DNA of 42,575 nucleotides, taken from positions 1 through 42,575 of the forward strand of contig CAIYDY010000456.1 in NCBI GenBank assembly GCA_903925015.1, in the 5' to 3' direction. The DNA comes from an uncultured Acidobacteriia bacterium (GTDB lineage: Bacteria > Acidobacteriota > Terriglobia > Bryobacterales > Bryobacteraceae). The translations under genes and the position numbers were made by a program. The notes below the pieces were generated by a model that saw nothing but the letters and a program-made list of their open reading frames with translations, did not search any database and was not told where the DNA came from. This document shows, piece by piece, positions 34,522-42,575 of the stretch. How positions within the stretch are numbered: position 1 is the stretch's first letter; every line of letters starts with the position of its first letter.

Positions 34522-36273
34522 CTACGAAGCCTGCAGCACCGGTCGTAGCTTATGCCACTCCGTAGCCTGCTCATAAGCCAGCGCCAACCGCATCGCCGTG
34601 CCCTCCTCGTACAGCCGACCCGTAAACAGCAGTCCCTGCGGCAGCCCATCCACGAAACCACACGGCACCACAACCTGCGGATGGCCCGTCAGGTTGGTCG
34701 CGGTTAGGCTCTGGCTCCCGGTCGGCGACACAAAAGCATCCCACTGGCCCATCAGCTCCTGGAATTTCTGCATGTAAATTGTCCGAGCCCGCTGCGCGCG
34801 GATATACTCCACCGCCGGGATCAGGCGTGACATGCGGAACTGGTTCGGCCAGTCGCCCGGAGTCTGTCCCGAAAGCTGGTCCAGTCCCCCGGATGTCCGC
34901 GTGAGGTCGTCGAACGCAGTGGCCGCCTCGGCGTCGAGCACGAATCGAATTGCGTTCAACGGAAAATCTGGCAGTTGGATCGGCTCCAACTTGACCCCCG
35001 CCTTCCGCAACGCATCCAACGCGGCATCCAGAACTGGCTTCGTCTTCTCGTTGGCGCGCTCGAACTCGGCAGCAAGATATCCAACCTTGAGCGATTTCAA
35101 CGGCTTGCGCGCATCCCAAGACAAAGGCGCGTTCACCACGGTCAGATCCTTGCCATCCGGTCCGGCAATCGCCCGCAGCACTTCGGCGCAATCGGCCACC
35201 GACCGGCAGATCGGTCCAATCTTGTCCATCGTCCAACTCAGGGCCATTGCGCCATTGCGGCTCACCCGTCCGAACGTGGGCCGCACACCCGCCACGCCGC
35301 ACCGGGTGCTGGGGGATACGATCGAGCCCAATGTTTCCGTGCCGACCGCGAATCCGACCAAGCCCGCCGACGTCGCCGAGCCCGATCCGGCCGAGGATCC
35401 GCTCGACGTCATTTCGTAATTCCACGGCGTCTTGGTCATCCCGCCGAACCACTGCCCCCCCTGGGCGAGCGCACCCATGGAAAGCTTGGCCACCAGCACC
35501 GCCCCGGCACCGCGCAGCTTCTCGATCACCGTAGCATCGGAATCCGGAACTCGTTTGCTGTAAGGTTCCGCCCCCCAAGTGGTCAGAATGCCCTTGGTGT
35601 CGAAAAGATCCTTCGCGCCGTACGGCACACCGTGCAGCGGCCCGGTCCGACGACCGCGGCGGATCGCCTGGTCGGCCAGCTTCGCCTGTTCCAGCGCCAA
35701 ATCCTCGGTCAGCGTGATCACGCAATTCAGTTTCGGCGAGTAGGTCTTGAGCCGCTCCAAGTACATTTTGGTCAGCGCTTCCGACGTGATGCGTTTCGCC
35801 TTGACCATCGCACCCAGCTCCACCGCACTCAGGAACGCAAGTTCTTCCGGCTGTTTGAACCGGAAAATGGCACCCGCCTTTGGGGGATTGTACCTAGCCG
35901 GACCCTTAGGTAACTGAAATCCCGGCAGGATCGGCGAAAAAGAGATCGATGGAGCGGTATCCAGCGGGACATCGATCAGCCGCAGCTGCTCATACGTGAA
36001 CAGCGCCCGGTTGACACCCGGCAGCGCCATATCGAGCTGAGCATCCGTATAGGTCAGGCCGAGGATGGCCAGCGCCGCCACCACTTGTTCCTTGGTCACG
36101 CGCTGGGGAATCTGTTCGCCCCGTCCGCGTCCGCGACCGCGACCCTGTGGGGAAGGCGGGGGAACCGGCGGCGTTGGAGCCTGTTCCGCCATGGACGGCC
36201 CGGCTGCGGCAAGCACCGACACTACCTGCATCAGCGTTCTCCGGTTGAAACTCGACGTGTTTTCGCGTGACAT
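34522..36273 (-). CDS. Exported amidase (amidase-signature family)
   Basis: A 583-aa protein with a twin-arginine type signal (NRRTLMQVVSVLAAAGPSMA). Residues about 35-52 are Pro-rich followed by a G-R-G-R-G-R-G run. The amidase-signature core has the catalytic Lys near 221 (GVPYGAKDLFD), the Ser-rich loop at about 289-300 (TSSGSSAGSGSATSAG) with the cis-Ser, and the candidate nucleophile Ser near 317 (GTETLGSIVSPS). The Ser-Ser-Lys triad therefore looks complete. It should hydrolyse an amide in the periplasm; the substrate is unknown. It converges on the heme/HhH gene, with no clear terminator in the 71 bp between them. Confidence 0.9.
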   Translation of the reverse strand: MSRENTSSFNRRTLMQVVSVLAAAGPSMAEQAPTPPVPPPSPQGRGRGRGRGEQIPQRVTKEQVVAALAILGLTYTDAQLDMALPGVNRALFTYEQLRLIDVPLDTAPSISFSPILPGFQLPKGPARYNPPKAGAIFRFKQPEELAFLSAVELGAMVKAKRITSEALTKMYLERLKTYSPKLNCVITLTEDLALEQAKLADQAIRRGRRTGPLHGVPYGAKDLFDTKGILTTWGAEPYSKRVPDSDATVIEKLRGAGAVLVAKLSMGALAQGGQWFGGMTKTPWNYEMTSSGSSAGSGSATSAGLVGFAVGTETLGSIVSPSTRCGVAGVRPTFGRVSRNGAMALSWTMDKIGPICRSVADCAEVLRAIAGPDGKDLTVVNAPLSWDARKPLKSLKVGYLAAEFERANEKTKPVLDAALDALRKAGVKLEPIQLPDFPLNAIRFVLDAEAATAFDDLTRTSGGLDQLSGQTPGDWPNQFRMSRLIPAVEYIRAQRARTIYMQKFQELMGQWDAFVSPTGSQSLTATNLTGHPQVVVPCGFVDGLPQGLLFTGRLYEEGTAMRLALAYEQATEWHKLRPVLQAS

Positions 36274-36302
36274 GGATTATGTCAGGGTAGCAGAAACACC
36301 CT

Positions 36303-36566
36303 TTATCCCGCCGCCCGGTCAATCCAGCTGCACAACGCAAGCAGTTTCGCGCCGGAATCGGTCGATTGCGTCCGCTCGGCCTCCGACGCAAAGTCAAACG
36401 CGAGTCCAAGGTCACCCCGGCCCAGAGCGCTCCGGGCTTGCGACCGGTACCGCCAAGCAGCCACCGCCAGCAGCATCAGCGGCCGCAGGTCCGCCCCGCA
36501 CCGGGAGCATTCCACGGCCCCCCGGAACTTGGCCCGGCAAACCGGACACTTGCCAGCCTCCGTCAA
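36303..36566 (-). CDS. Small zinc-ribbon protein at the end of the Hsp70 operon
   Basis: An 87-aa protein. The N-terminus holds two Cys pairs (CPVCRAKFRG and CSRCGADL) that form a zinc ribbon. The rest is helical and Ala/Arg-rich (AAWRYRSQARSALGRGDLG, residues about 36-55), reading like one or two TPR-like helices. The start overlaps the Hsp70 stop by four bases, so it is coupled to it. It probably serves the chaperone module, perhaps in client binding, by analogy with zinc-binding regions of J-proteins (inference). Confidence 0.75.
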   Translation of the reverse strand: MTEAGKCPVCRAKFRGAVECSRCGADLRPLMLLAVAAWRYRSQARSALGRGDLGLAFDFASEAERTQSTDSGAKLLALCSWIDRAAG

Positions 36567-38410
36567 TTCGGCCGCCCCTCCATAAAGAACAACAATTCCT
36601 TCAAACCGCGCGCGGCGTCGTTCATGCCAACGACGTCGCCCATCTTGATCGCTTCATGGATCCGTTCATGCAGCTCCACAGCCTCCTCGCGGTCCTCCGA
36701 GTGCATCCGCTCAAGGAGTTTCCGAGAACGATCCACCAGCCCCACCGCCGCTTCCTCGCCCGGCAACGGGTCACGGAACGCGGCCTCGATCTCGCTCAGT
36801 GCCGGGTCAAGCGCCGCCAGCTCTTCCTCGTCCCAGTCCTCGCCGTCGTGATCGTGGTCATGATCATGGTGTTCATGCTCGAACGCCTCCGCACGGGCTT
36901 GGAACATTTCCTCCAGCCGCTTGCGCGCCGCCCGGATCTCCTCGTCGCTCTTGGCCTTCAGCGCGTTGTCGATTGTGATCCGCTTCGATTTGCCGGTACG
37001 CTTCTCGACGGCGGTCACTTCGAGAATCCCGTCCAGATCCAACCGCATGCGGCAAATCATTTCATTCGCGCCGGACATGCCGGTCAGGCCCTCGATGGTG
37101 AAGTTCCCCACCGGGACGTTCTTCAGCGCGTCCTCGTCCTCGCCCTGGTACACCTGAAGATCCACCTCCGTCTGGAACGGATGGCTTGTCGAATATTCCT
37201 CGCTCCGCGTCAGGGGCAGGGGAGTGTTGCGCCGGATAATTGGCTTGTAACAGTGGGGATACGGCACGCCGCCGCGTTCGCCCAGAAACGAAATCCCGAA
37301 CGAGTACGGCGAAACGTCCACCAGCACCCGTCCCGCATCCCGACCGGAAAGCCGCGATGCCAGAACACCCGCACCCAGCGCCACGCACAAATCGGGATGC
37401 ACATCCTGCCGCGGTTCAATCCCAATCCGCTCCCGCAGCATTTCGAAAACCAACGGCGTTCGCGTAGACCCACCGACCAGCAGCACCGCGTCCATGTCGC
37501 TGGGTTTGCGCCCTGAATCCGAGAGCGCCTTCGAAACGCTGTCCAGCGTCGATTCCACCAAGCCCCGGATCATATCCTCGTAGTCTTTCCGGGAAATCTC
37601 CATCTCCAAGTGCAGCGGTCGACCGTTGCGCGTCGTGACGGACTCCTCACGGATCTGGACATAGACCTCCGAACTGAGCTTCTTCTTCGCCTCCTCGGCC
37701 GCCCACCAAAGCCTTGCCTTGGCACCGGGCGTATTGCCTTGGCGAACGTCGATTCCGTGCTGCCGCTCAAACTCCCGGCACAAATGCGCTGCCAGAAGAT
37801 CGTCGAAGTCGTCACCGCCCAGCTTGTTGTTGCCGTGGCTGGCCAGCACCTCCGTAATCTCGCCCTCCACCGAAACTACTGACACGTCAAAGGTGCCGCC
37901 ACCCAAGTCGTACACCAGCGCCGTATGCCGACCGCCGCCCGCGTACCCATACGCAAGGCTCGCCGCCGTCGGCTCATTCAGAATCCGGACCACTTCCAAC
38001 CCTGCCAGCGCCCCCGCCTCGCGCGTTGCTGCCCGTTGCGCATCGGAAAAATAGGCAGGCACCGTGATCACGGCCTTGTTCGGCGTCCCGCCCAACGCGC
38101 TTTTCGCCCAACCCGCCAGTTCCCGCAAAATCAGTGAAGAAACTTCCGTCGGCGAAAACGACTTTCCCGCGATCATCACCGATTCGGAGCTGCCCATCCG
38201 GCGCTTGATGCTGCGTATCGTCCTCTCCGGATACAATGCCAGCTGGTTGCGCGCGCTTTCGCCCACCAATAGTTCGCCACCCGCCGAAAAGCCCACACAG
38301 GATGGAAGAATTTGATTGCCAGGCCCTAACACCTGCACACGACCGTCCAGAAAGCCCGCCACCTCCGAGTTGGTGGTTCCAAGGTCGATACCGACAATTA
38401 GATCTGCCAT
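36563..38410 (-). CDS. HscC-like Hsp70 chaperone with His/Asp-rich tract
   Basis: A 615-aa Hsp70 from ATG 38410. ATPase motifs: LIVGIDLGTTNSEVA, PNKAVITVPAYFSDAQR, ALVYDLGGGTFDVSV, AVLLVGGSTRTPLV. The substrate domain is recognisable (VDVSPYSFGISF, TPLPLTRSEEYST, GNFTIEGLTG). The sequence is shorter and more divergent than DnaK and resembles HscC. At about residues 507-523 an acidic, His-rich tract alternates His and Asp (EHHDHDHDHDGED), a likely metal-binding or disordered linker, then a helical lid. It lies 8 bp after the GrpE-like gene. It should act with the J-like and GrpE-like products on specific clients rather than as the general DnaK. Confidence 0.92.
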   Translation of the reverse strand: MADLIVGIDLGTTNSEVAGFLDGRVQVLGPGNQILPSCVGFSAGGELLVGESARNQLALYPERTIRSIKRRMGSSESVMIAGKSFSPTEVSSLILRELAGWAKSALGGTPNKAVITVPAYFSDAQRAATREAGALAGLEVVRILNEPTAASLAYGYAGGGRHTALVYDLGGGTFDVSVVSVEGEITEVLASHGNNKLGGDDFDDLLAAHLCREFERQHGIDVRQGNTPGAKARLWWAAEEAKKKLSSEVYVQIREESVTTRNGRPLHLEMEISRKDYEDMIRGLVESTLDSVSKALSDSGRKPSDMDAVLLVGGSTRTPLVFEMLRERIGIEPRQDVHPDLCVALGAGVLASRLSGRDAGRVLVDVSPYSFGISFLGERGGVPYPHCYKPIIRRNTPLPLTRSEEYSTSHPFQTEVDLQVYQGEDEDALKNVPVGNFTIEGLTGMSGANEMICRMRLDLDGILEVTAVEKRTGKSKRITIDNALKAKSDEEIRAARKRLEEMFQARAEAFEHEHHDHDHDHDGEDWDEEELAALDPALSEIEAAFRDPLPGEEAAVGLVDRSRKLLERMHSEDREEAVELHERIHEAIKMGDVVGMNDAARGLKELLFFMEGRPN

Positions 38411-38418
38411 AAATTGAA

Positions 38419-39144
38419 TTATCCGTTCCCGCCCTTTGCCACTTTCACCTGCGCCGTGCGGAAGACTTCGCCCTCCCACTCGTAGCCGCTCCGGTAAACT
38501 TCCAACACCGTGCCCTCGGCAACCCCAGCCGAAACCTCGGTTTCGATCGCGTTCATCCGCCGGGGATCGAACATCTGTCCCGCACAATGGATTTCCAGTG
38601 CGCCGAACTCTTCCAACGACTGGTCCAGCCGCTCCAGCCCCAGTTCATAACCCCGGATCAACGCCGCCACCGCGTCCAGCGCCGGATTCGCAGCCTGAGG
38701 GACAATCCCCAACAGCCTCTCCAGGAACCTGGGCTCCGGCGGCGGCACCCGTGCGGCATCCAAACAGGGCTTGGCCGACTCCAACCCGCGCACCAGCCGG
38801 TCCCGCAGATCCACCAGTTGCCCCAAAATTTGCTTCCGCGCACGCCTTTCCGCCTCCGCCTTCAGAAGCTTCTCTCGTTCCGCGTAAACAGCCTTCAACT
38901 CGGCGCCGACTCTTGCCGTCTGCGCCTCCAGCCCGCTCGTCAAATCCTGGAATGCGCGCCCTTGCATCCTTACTTCCTGCGTCAGCGCCGTCGTAGCCGA
39001 CCACAGCATGTAGGAATCGCACCGTGACTCGTCCCCATCGCCTTCGCCCAGCAGTTCCGCCGGAATTCCCGATGGTGCCGCTTCTTCCGATAAAGCCGCG
39101 TCCACAACCCCCTCGAAGCGGCGCAGAATTTCGTCGCGCGTCAT
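38419..39144 (-). CDS. GrpE-like nucleotide exchange factor
   Basis: A 241-aa protein from ATG 39144. The first about 60 residues are acidic and low in structure. A long coiled-coil helix follows (LEAQTARVGAELKAVYAEREKLL). The C-terminal beta domain has the GrpE signature: GQMFDPRRMNAIETEVSAGV followed by GTVLEVYRSGYEWEG and FRTAQVKVAKG. It should release ADP from the neighbouring Hsp70. Its start overlaps the J-like gene's stop by four bases. A longer upstream reading exists, but it would cover the J-like gene in another frame. Confidence 0.87.
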   Translation of the reverse strand: MTRDEILRRFEGVVDAALSEEAAPSGIPAELLGEGDGDESRCDSYMLWSATTALTQEVRMQGRAFQDLTSGLEAQTARVGAELKAVYAEREKLLKAEAERRARKQILGQLVDLRDRLVRGLESAKPCLDAARVPPPEPRFLERLLGIVPQAANPALDAVAALIRGYELGLERLDQSLEEFGALEIHCAGQMFDPRRMNAIETEVSAGVAEGTVLEVYRSGYEWEGEVFRTAQVKVAKGGNG

Positions 39145-39434
39145 TTGGATTTCAGCGCCTCGCGCCAAATCTTCGGCCCGACAAAGTCGCGCTTCACCGG
39201 CAGGTCGTCCACCAGCGTCTCCAGTTTGGGCAACGGATTGCCATCGCGCAGAATGTTCCGTGACCGCGCCCGCCGGTCCCGCAGCGCGGCATAGGCGTCG
39301 CGGATCTTTTCGAACTGCTCCGGCTCCCGGTCCGGCGGAAACTGGGCCACCTTCGCCAAATACGCTGCCCGGATCGCCTCCTCGCCAGCCTCTTCCGGCA
39401 CACCGAGCAGGAGTCGGGCTTCCATTTCCGTCAT
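39141..39434 (-). CDS. J-domain-like protein lacking the HPD motif
   Basis: A 97-aa protein. ARLLLGVPEEAGEEAIRAAYLAKVAQ and PEQFEKIRDAYAALRDRRARS have the spacing of helices I-III of a J domain. Where HPD should stand, the loop reads FPPDREP, so the His needed to stimulate Hsp70 ATPase is replaced. The remaining 45 residues have no known domain. It overlaps the genes on both sides by four bases, which ties it to the chaperone operon. It may be a degenerate or specialised co-chaperone. Confidence 0.78.
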   Translation of the reverse strand: MTEMEARLLLGVPEEAGEEAIRAAYLAKVAQFPPDREPEQFEKIRDAYAALRDRRARSRNILRDGNPLPKLETLVDDLPVKRDFVGPKIWREALKSK

Positions 39435-42121
39435 CGGCGTTTTCCCTTCTTCCCGGCACCGGGCTTCCCCGGGTCCATGTCCCCAACCATTGCCTGCAAC
39501 CTCGCCATCACTTCCGTCGGCGTCTGGCCCGACTTCATTCCGCCCACGAAAACCTCGTACATCGCTTGGACCACGTCGGGAGGCAGTCCCGGCGGGGCGC
39601 GCTCAAAAAAGCCCTGGCGCAGTTCGTCCTCGAACTCGTCCCCGAAGGGATCCATTTCCTCCTCGGCCTCATCCATCCATCTGGATTCCTGCCCTGCGGA
39701 AACCTTTTCCCCGCGCTTCCTCCGGCAAGCAGGGCAATCGCACGGAAGCTCCAGCAGGTCCCCGTAATCAGGGCCCGGATCCCCGTATTTCGGGAATGCT
39801 TTGGCCTGCTTCTCTTTCCGGACCACGTCCTGTGCCTGAGCCAGCGTCATGTTGCGCAGACTGCTCCCCGGCGGCGTCATGGAGACAGCCATCGCGTCCT
39901 CCACCACGGACGCATCCTGGTACTCGCGCCCCAGAACCGCTGCGGCATTTGCGCAAACTTCCACCCGGTCCGGACCGCCCGGAAGGCACTCGGCCCGGTC
40001 CACCAGGAAGCGCGGATCGGCCTCGGCGCTTCTTCCCAACCCTGCCTTGGTCGCCGCGAACGTCAACTCCTCGTAGCTGTAGTCCAAACCCAGCCTGGAG
40101 AGTGCGAGCAAATCCTCGGTTGACAGCGACCCCTCAACCTTCGGAATCATCGCCGTCGCGTCCTTCAAGTCCGGCACGGTAAACCAAAGGTCCAGCATCC
40201 CGAAATCGCGCCCGATTGTCGCAACCGTGCCCAGCATCTTCGGGAATTCCGGGTTGGCCGCCTTCTTGGACCTGTCCGGGGCAAATTCCGGCCCCTCCCC
40301 CAGCAAATGGCAAACCGTGTTCGCCAGCACCCGCACGCCATCCTTGCCAAGAACGGCCTCGATCTCCTTGAGCCTCCGGCCTGCCTCCCCGGAATCGCCG
40401 TTTTCCCGTGCGATCCGCCACGCAAGGGCCGCCAACACCAATGCCCTGTCACCTTGCACCGCCGCCGGAACCTCCGCCAGCAACTGCAGCTTCTCCGCCG
40501 CAAACCCCGGCTTCCCGCGCTTCAAATGCCCCGCCACCGCCCTCGTCAACAACCGCAGCCGCGCCGACCGCACTTTGGGATTGACCTGGTCGATCGCCTC
40601 CGCCCGCTCCAGATATTCCAGCGCCTTCTTGAACGCATTCCGTTCGTCGGCCTTGTCCATCAGCACCAGCAGGGGCTCGATGTCCCCCGGCAGCGCCGCA
40701 TGCCACGCAGTGGCAACCCGTACCGCATCCCGCTGGGCTGCAGCCTTGCCCTTCTGTCGCCGTCCCGTCGGTGCCGCCCACTGCATCCACTTGGCAAACG
40801 CCTCCGTATGCGGATCCATCTGGCATCCCATGCCGAAAAGCCTGTCCGGCTCCAGATAGTAAATGTCCGCCTCTCCCGGACCGTCCCAGTTCGCCCGCTC
40901 CTCCAACTGGACTTCCGCCAACTCCTCCGGTGCCACCCGCGTCAACAGCTCCGCCATGTGCAGGTAAACCGTCGCAGCCTCCACGCTGTCCCGCTCAATC
41001 GACCGGTCCTGGAACGCACCGTGCAGGAACGAGTCCCACGCCATGCACGCGTCCGGGAAGAAATACGGGTCGCGGGCATCCTCGAATCCGCGGGCCAGCA
41101 GCTGGAACAGCTCCGTATCCAGCTTCGCCAGCCCGTCCAAGGCCGCGAGGATACGCTCCTCGTCGTAACCCTCCACCATCGCCCGTATGTAGATGATGCG
41201 CTTGATCTCCTCCAGATGGTCGGGTGCGGCTTTCCGCCCTTCCTTGATCGTCAGTTCGATGGCCTTGCGCAGTTCCGGCTGCCTCGCCTCGTTGTCAAAC
41301 GCCGTCTGCAGGCTCCCCAGTGCCTTCTTCAGAGGACCGGTTTTCCCCGCGAAGGCCGAAAGCAGCTGCGTCGATGCTGCCGGCAACTCGCCATCAGGCC
41401 CGTTCTTACCAGGCCCGTTCTGACTCGGAGTCGCCAGCCGCAGCAACGCCGGCGCAAGCCGCGCTGGCACCGATTCCGGATGGATCAGCCCCGCCGACTC
41501 CCGGCATTTCGCATCGTCGCCGCGATGGAAATCCGCAATTGCCCGGATCAGCAGCTTCCACGGTGCCAGCGGGCTCCGGTGTGAGACTTCCGGCAGCGCG
41601 AGTTCCTCGTCCGTGACACTCCGGCTCGTGACCGCCGTGAACGCTTTGTCCAATGCAGCCGCAGCCACGCGCAGCGGATGTTCCGCCGGAAGCACGGGAG
41701 ACGCCGCGAGCGCCGCCAAGTCCCAAATCTCGCCCCGAATCCGTTGTTCCAGCTCCTTGCGGACTTCGGGTGTGCAGGTCGGATCGGCCATTGCCGTCAG
41801 CACTGCCGTCAAAAGTGTCGCCGGAGACCCTGTGGAATTCCCGTCGCCGTTGGTCCCCCCCAATCGCGACGCCAAGTCGGGAAAGCGCTCCCGCACCAAA
41901 TTCCGCAGCGCTTCGGCTTCCTGCTCCATGCCGTTGCGCGAAAGGGCTTCGATGCGGGCGCAATAGGCGTCCACCAACAGGCTCTCGGAACCCTCTGTTC
42001 CAAGGGCTTTGTGGTGCTCCTTCGCTGCATCGAGCGCCTGCTTGTATTTCCCCTCGGCCATCCAATGGCGGATGGAGTCAGGGGTTGCGACGGGAGTGGA
42101 CGGCTTTGGCGGCTTTTTCAC
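39431..42121 (-). CDS. Large helical-repeat protein of the Hsp70 operon
   Basis: An 896-aa cytoplasmic protein read from GTG 42121 (VKKPPKPSTP); an in-frame start at 42217 is possible but would run through two strong hairpins. There is no signal peptide or membrane helix. The sequence is almost all amphipathic helices with TPR-like segments (MAEGKYKQALDAAKEHHKAL, ALEYLERAEAIDQVNPKV, DRALVLAALAWRIARENG). Near residues 793-800 a CDCPACRRKRG cluster could bind zinc. The C-terminus is acidic (MDEAEEEMDPFGDEFEDEL), then basic (GKKGKRR). I do not recognise the family. As first gene of the operon it may be the client, scaffold or client-recruiting factor. Confidence 0.8.
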   Translation of the reverse strand: MKKPPKPSTPVATPDSIRHWMAEGKYKQALDAAKEHHKALGTEGSESLLVDAYCARIEALSRNGMEQEAEALRNLVRERFPDLASRLGGTNGDGNSTGSPATLLTAVLTAMADPTCTPEVRKELEQRIRGEIWDLAALAASPVLPAEHPLRVAAAALDKAFTAVTSRSVTDEELALPEVSHRSPLAPWKLLIRAIADFHRGDDAKCRESAGLIHPESVPARLAPALLRLATPSQNGPGKNGPDGELPAASTQLLSAFAGKTGPLKKALGSLQTAFDNEARQPELRKAIELTIKEGRKAAPDHLEEIKRIIYIRAMVEGYDEERILAALDGLAKLDTELFQLLARGFEDARDPYFFPDACMAWDSFLHGAFQDRSIERDSVEAATVYLHMAELLTRVAPEELAEVQLEERANWDGPGEADIYYLEPDRLFGMGCQMDPHTEAFAKWMQWAAPTGRRQKGKAAAQRDAVRVATAWHAALPGDIEPLLVLMDKADERNAFKKALEYLERAEAIDQVNPKVRSARLRLLTRAVAGHLKRGKPGFAAEKLQLLAEVPAAVQGDRALVLAALAWRIARENGDSGEAGRRLKEIEAVLGKDGVRVLANTVCHLLGEGPEFAPDRSKKAANPEFPKMLGTVATIGRDFGMLDLWFTVPDLKDATAMIPKVEGSLSTEDLLALSRLGLDYSYEELTFAATKAGLGRSAEADPRFLVDRAECLPGGPDRVEVCANAAAVLGREYQDASVVEDAMAVSMTPPGSSLRNMTLAQAQDVVRKEKQAKAFPKYGDPGPDYGDLLELPCDCPACRRKRGEKVSAGQESRWMDEAEEEMDPFGDEFEDELRQGFFERAPPGLPPDVVQAMYEVFVGGMKSGQTPTEVMARLQAMVGDMDPGKPGAGKKGKRR

Positions 42122-42271
42122 CTGGATACCTATGCCATTATCCCCTTTCCAACCTCTCCGTTGTGGGACAGGATGGTATCCTGCGCGGAGGTCGCTGACC
42201 TCCGCACGCGCCTTCAAGGCGCGGACCGATCACTTGTTTGCCCTCCTCGCGCGCTGCGCACCCCGCTAGTC
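42122..42271. promoter_or_regulatory. Upstream region of the chaperone operon with tandem hairpins
   Basis: This 150-bp gap holds two strong adjacent inverted repeats: GCGGAGGTC-GCT-GACCTCCGC (42185-42205) and CGCGCCT-TCA-AGGCGCG (42207-42223). They may insulate the chaperone operon from CRISPR transcription or be a REP-like element. A GATAAT on the minus strand near the GTG could be a -10, but no good -35 is found. The gap is GC-rich and does not look like a CRISPR leader. Confidence 0.55.
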
Positions 42272-42575
42272 GCTTCAATGGGGCCGGAAGCTTATGCTCC
42301 CGGAAATGAGTTGGGATTTCTTCTCCGCCATCACTCGCCCCCCAGCTTCAATGGGGCCGGAAGCTTATGCTCCCGGAAATGCAAAATGATGGAAGCGGAC
42401 GGCGCTTGAAAACAAATAGCTTCAATGGGGCCGGAAGCTTATGCTCCCGGAAATGTTGAACTTGATACGGCACGTCCTCGCCATCTGAGGCTTCAATGGG
42501 GCCGGAAGCTTATGCTCCCGGAAATCACCCACTACGCATCAAGGGTGACCCTTACCGCCATGCTTCAATGGGGCC
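42272..42575 (-). CRISPR. CRISPR array, 36-bp repeats, continues beyond the right edge
   Basis: Four identical 36-bp repeats at 42272-42307, 42345-42380, 42419-42454 and 42490-42525, and the first 14 bp of a fifth at 42562-42575. On the plus strand each begins GCTTCAATGGGGCC and ends CTCCCGGAAAT. Spacers are 37, 38, 35 and 36 bp and all different. The repeat contains an imperfect hairpin (CCGGAAGC/GCTCCCGG, one mismatch). Read on the minus strand it ends CCATTGAAGC, like the 5' handle (ATTGAAAC/G) of type I and III crRNAs. The array is thus probably transcribed leftward with its leader outside the window. No cas genes are visible, so the subtype is open. Confidence 0.95.

Noticed and set aside
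40307-41584. 425-codon plus-strand frame opposite the large chaperone-operon gene
   Set aside because: Arg/Gln/Pro-rich with no domain; the minus-strand frame has coherent helices and operon overlaps.

Overview
The window looks like chromosomal DNA of an acidobacterium of the Bryobacterales / Solibacter type. The grounds are uniformly high GC, a secreted protein ending in the Solibacter-type repeated C-terminal domain (7785-9647), a Ser/Thr kinase-TPR fusion, a propeller-phosphoesterase fusion, quinoprotein-like propellers, a PEP-CTERM protein and many small toxin-antitoxin (TA) genes. The genus is inferred from family content, not from a marker gene. No rRNA or tRNA gene was seen.

Left part (1-4673): the 3' part of a membrane Ser/Thr kinase whose reading frame enters from the left edge through a 15-bp tandem repeat coding for VSVAS. 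A decayed TA cluster follows: an intact MazE-like antitoxin with a promoter that predicts a leaderless GTG start, a frameshifted mazF, a deletion remnant of a DUF5615 toxin, a small coiled-coil membrane protein, more toxin tail fragments, and one intact DUF433/DUF5615 pair. The fragments are copies of one another and show how the locus duplicated and eroded.

Middle part (4768-16707): a secreted YncE-propeller/phosphoesterase protein converges, across a perfect hairpin terminator, on a minus-strand run of RND pump, membrane fusion protein, GNAT acetyltransferase, thymidylate kinase, DNA polymerase III delta prime and the Solibacter-type surface protein.

17044-27418 is a tight plus-strand run of nine genes: a three-subunit PaoABC-like molybdenum aldehyde oxidoreductase, Fe/Mn superoxide dismutase, isochorismatase-like hydrolase, alginate-export-type porin, pirin-like cupin, and a GAF histidine kinase with a NarL-type regulator. 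It reads as one sensing, uptake, oxidation and oxidative-protection unit.

27419-29867 is a second TA-rich segment on the minus strand: intact VapB, VapC broken by a stop codon, a secreted DUF2846-like protein, an orphan 53-aa antitoxin-like ORF and a frameshifted HepT. It lies between two 26-bp near-identical direct repeats; the left one is the 3' end of the response-regulator gene, which suggests an integrated or recombined island.

29924-36273 holds export-linked genes: a PEP-CTERM protein, two divergent quinoprotein-like propellers with overlapping promoters, a c-type-heme/helix-hairpin-helix fusion and a Tat-type amidase.

36303-42121 is a five-gene minus-strand operon that resembles a private Hsp70 machine: a large helical-repeat protein, a J-like protein lacking HPD, a GrpE-like factor, an HscC-like Hsp70 with a His/Asp tract, and a zinc-ribbon protein. 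A CRISPR array (36-bp repeats, four spacers visible) lies directly upstream and runs off the right edge; no cas gene is visible. The chaperone module and the nine-gene oxidoreductase operon are the best candidates for under-described systems.
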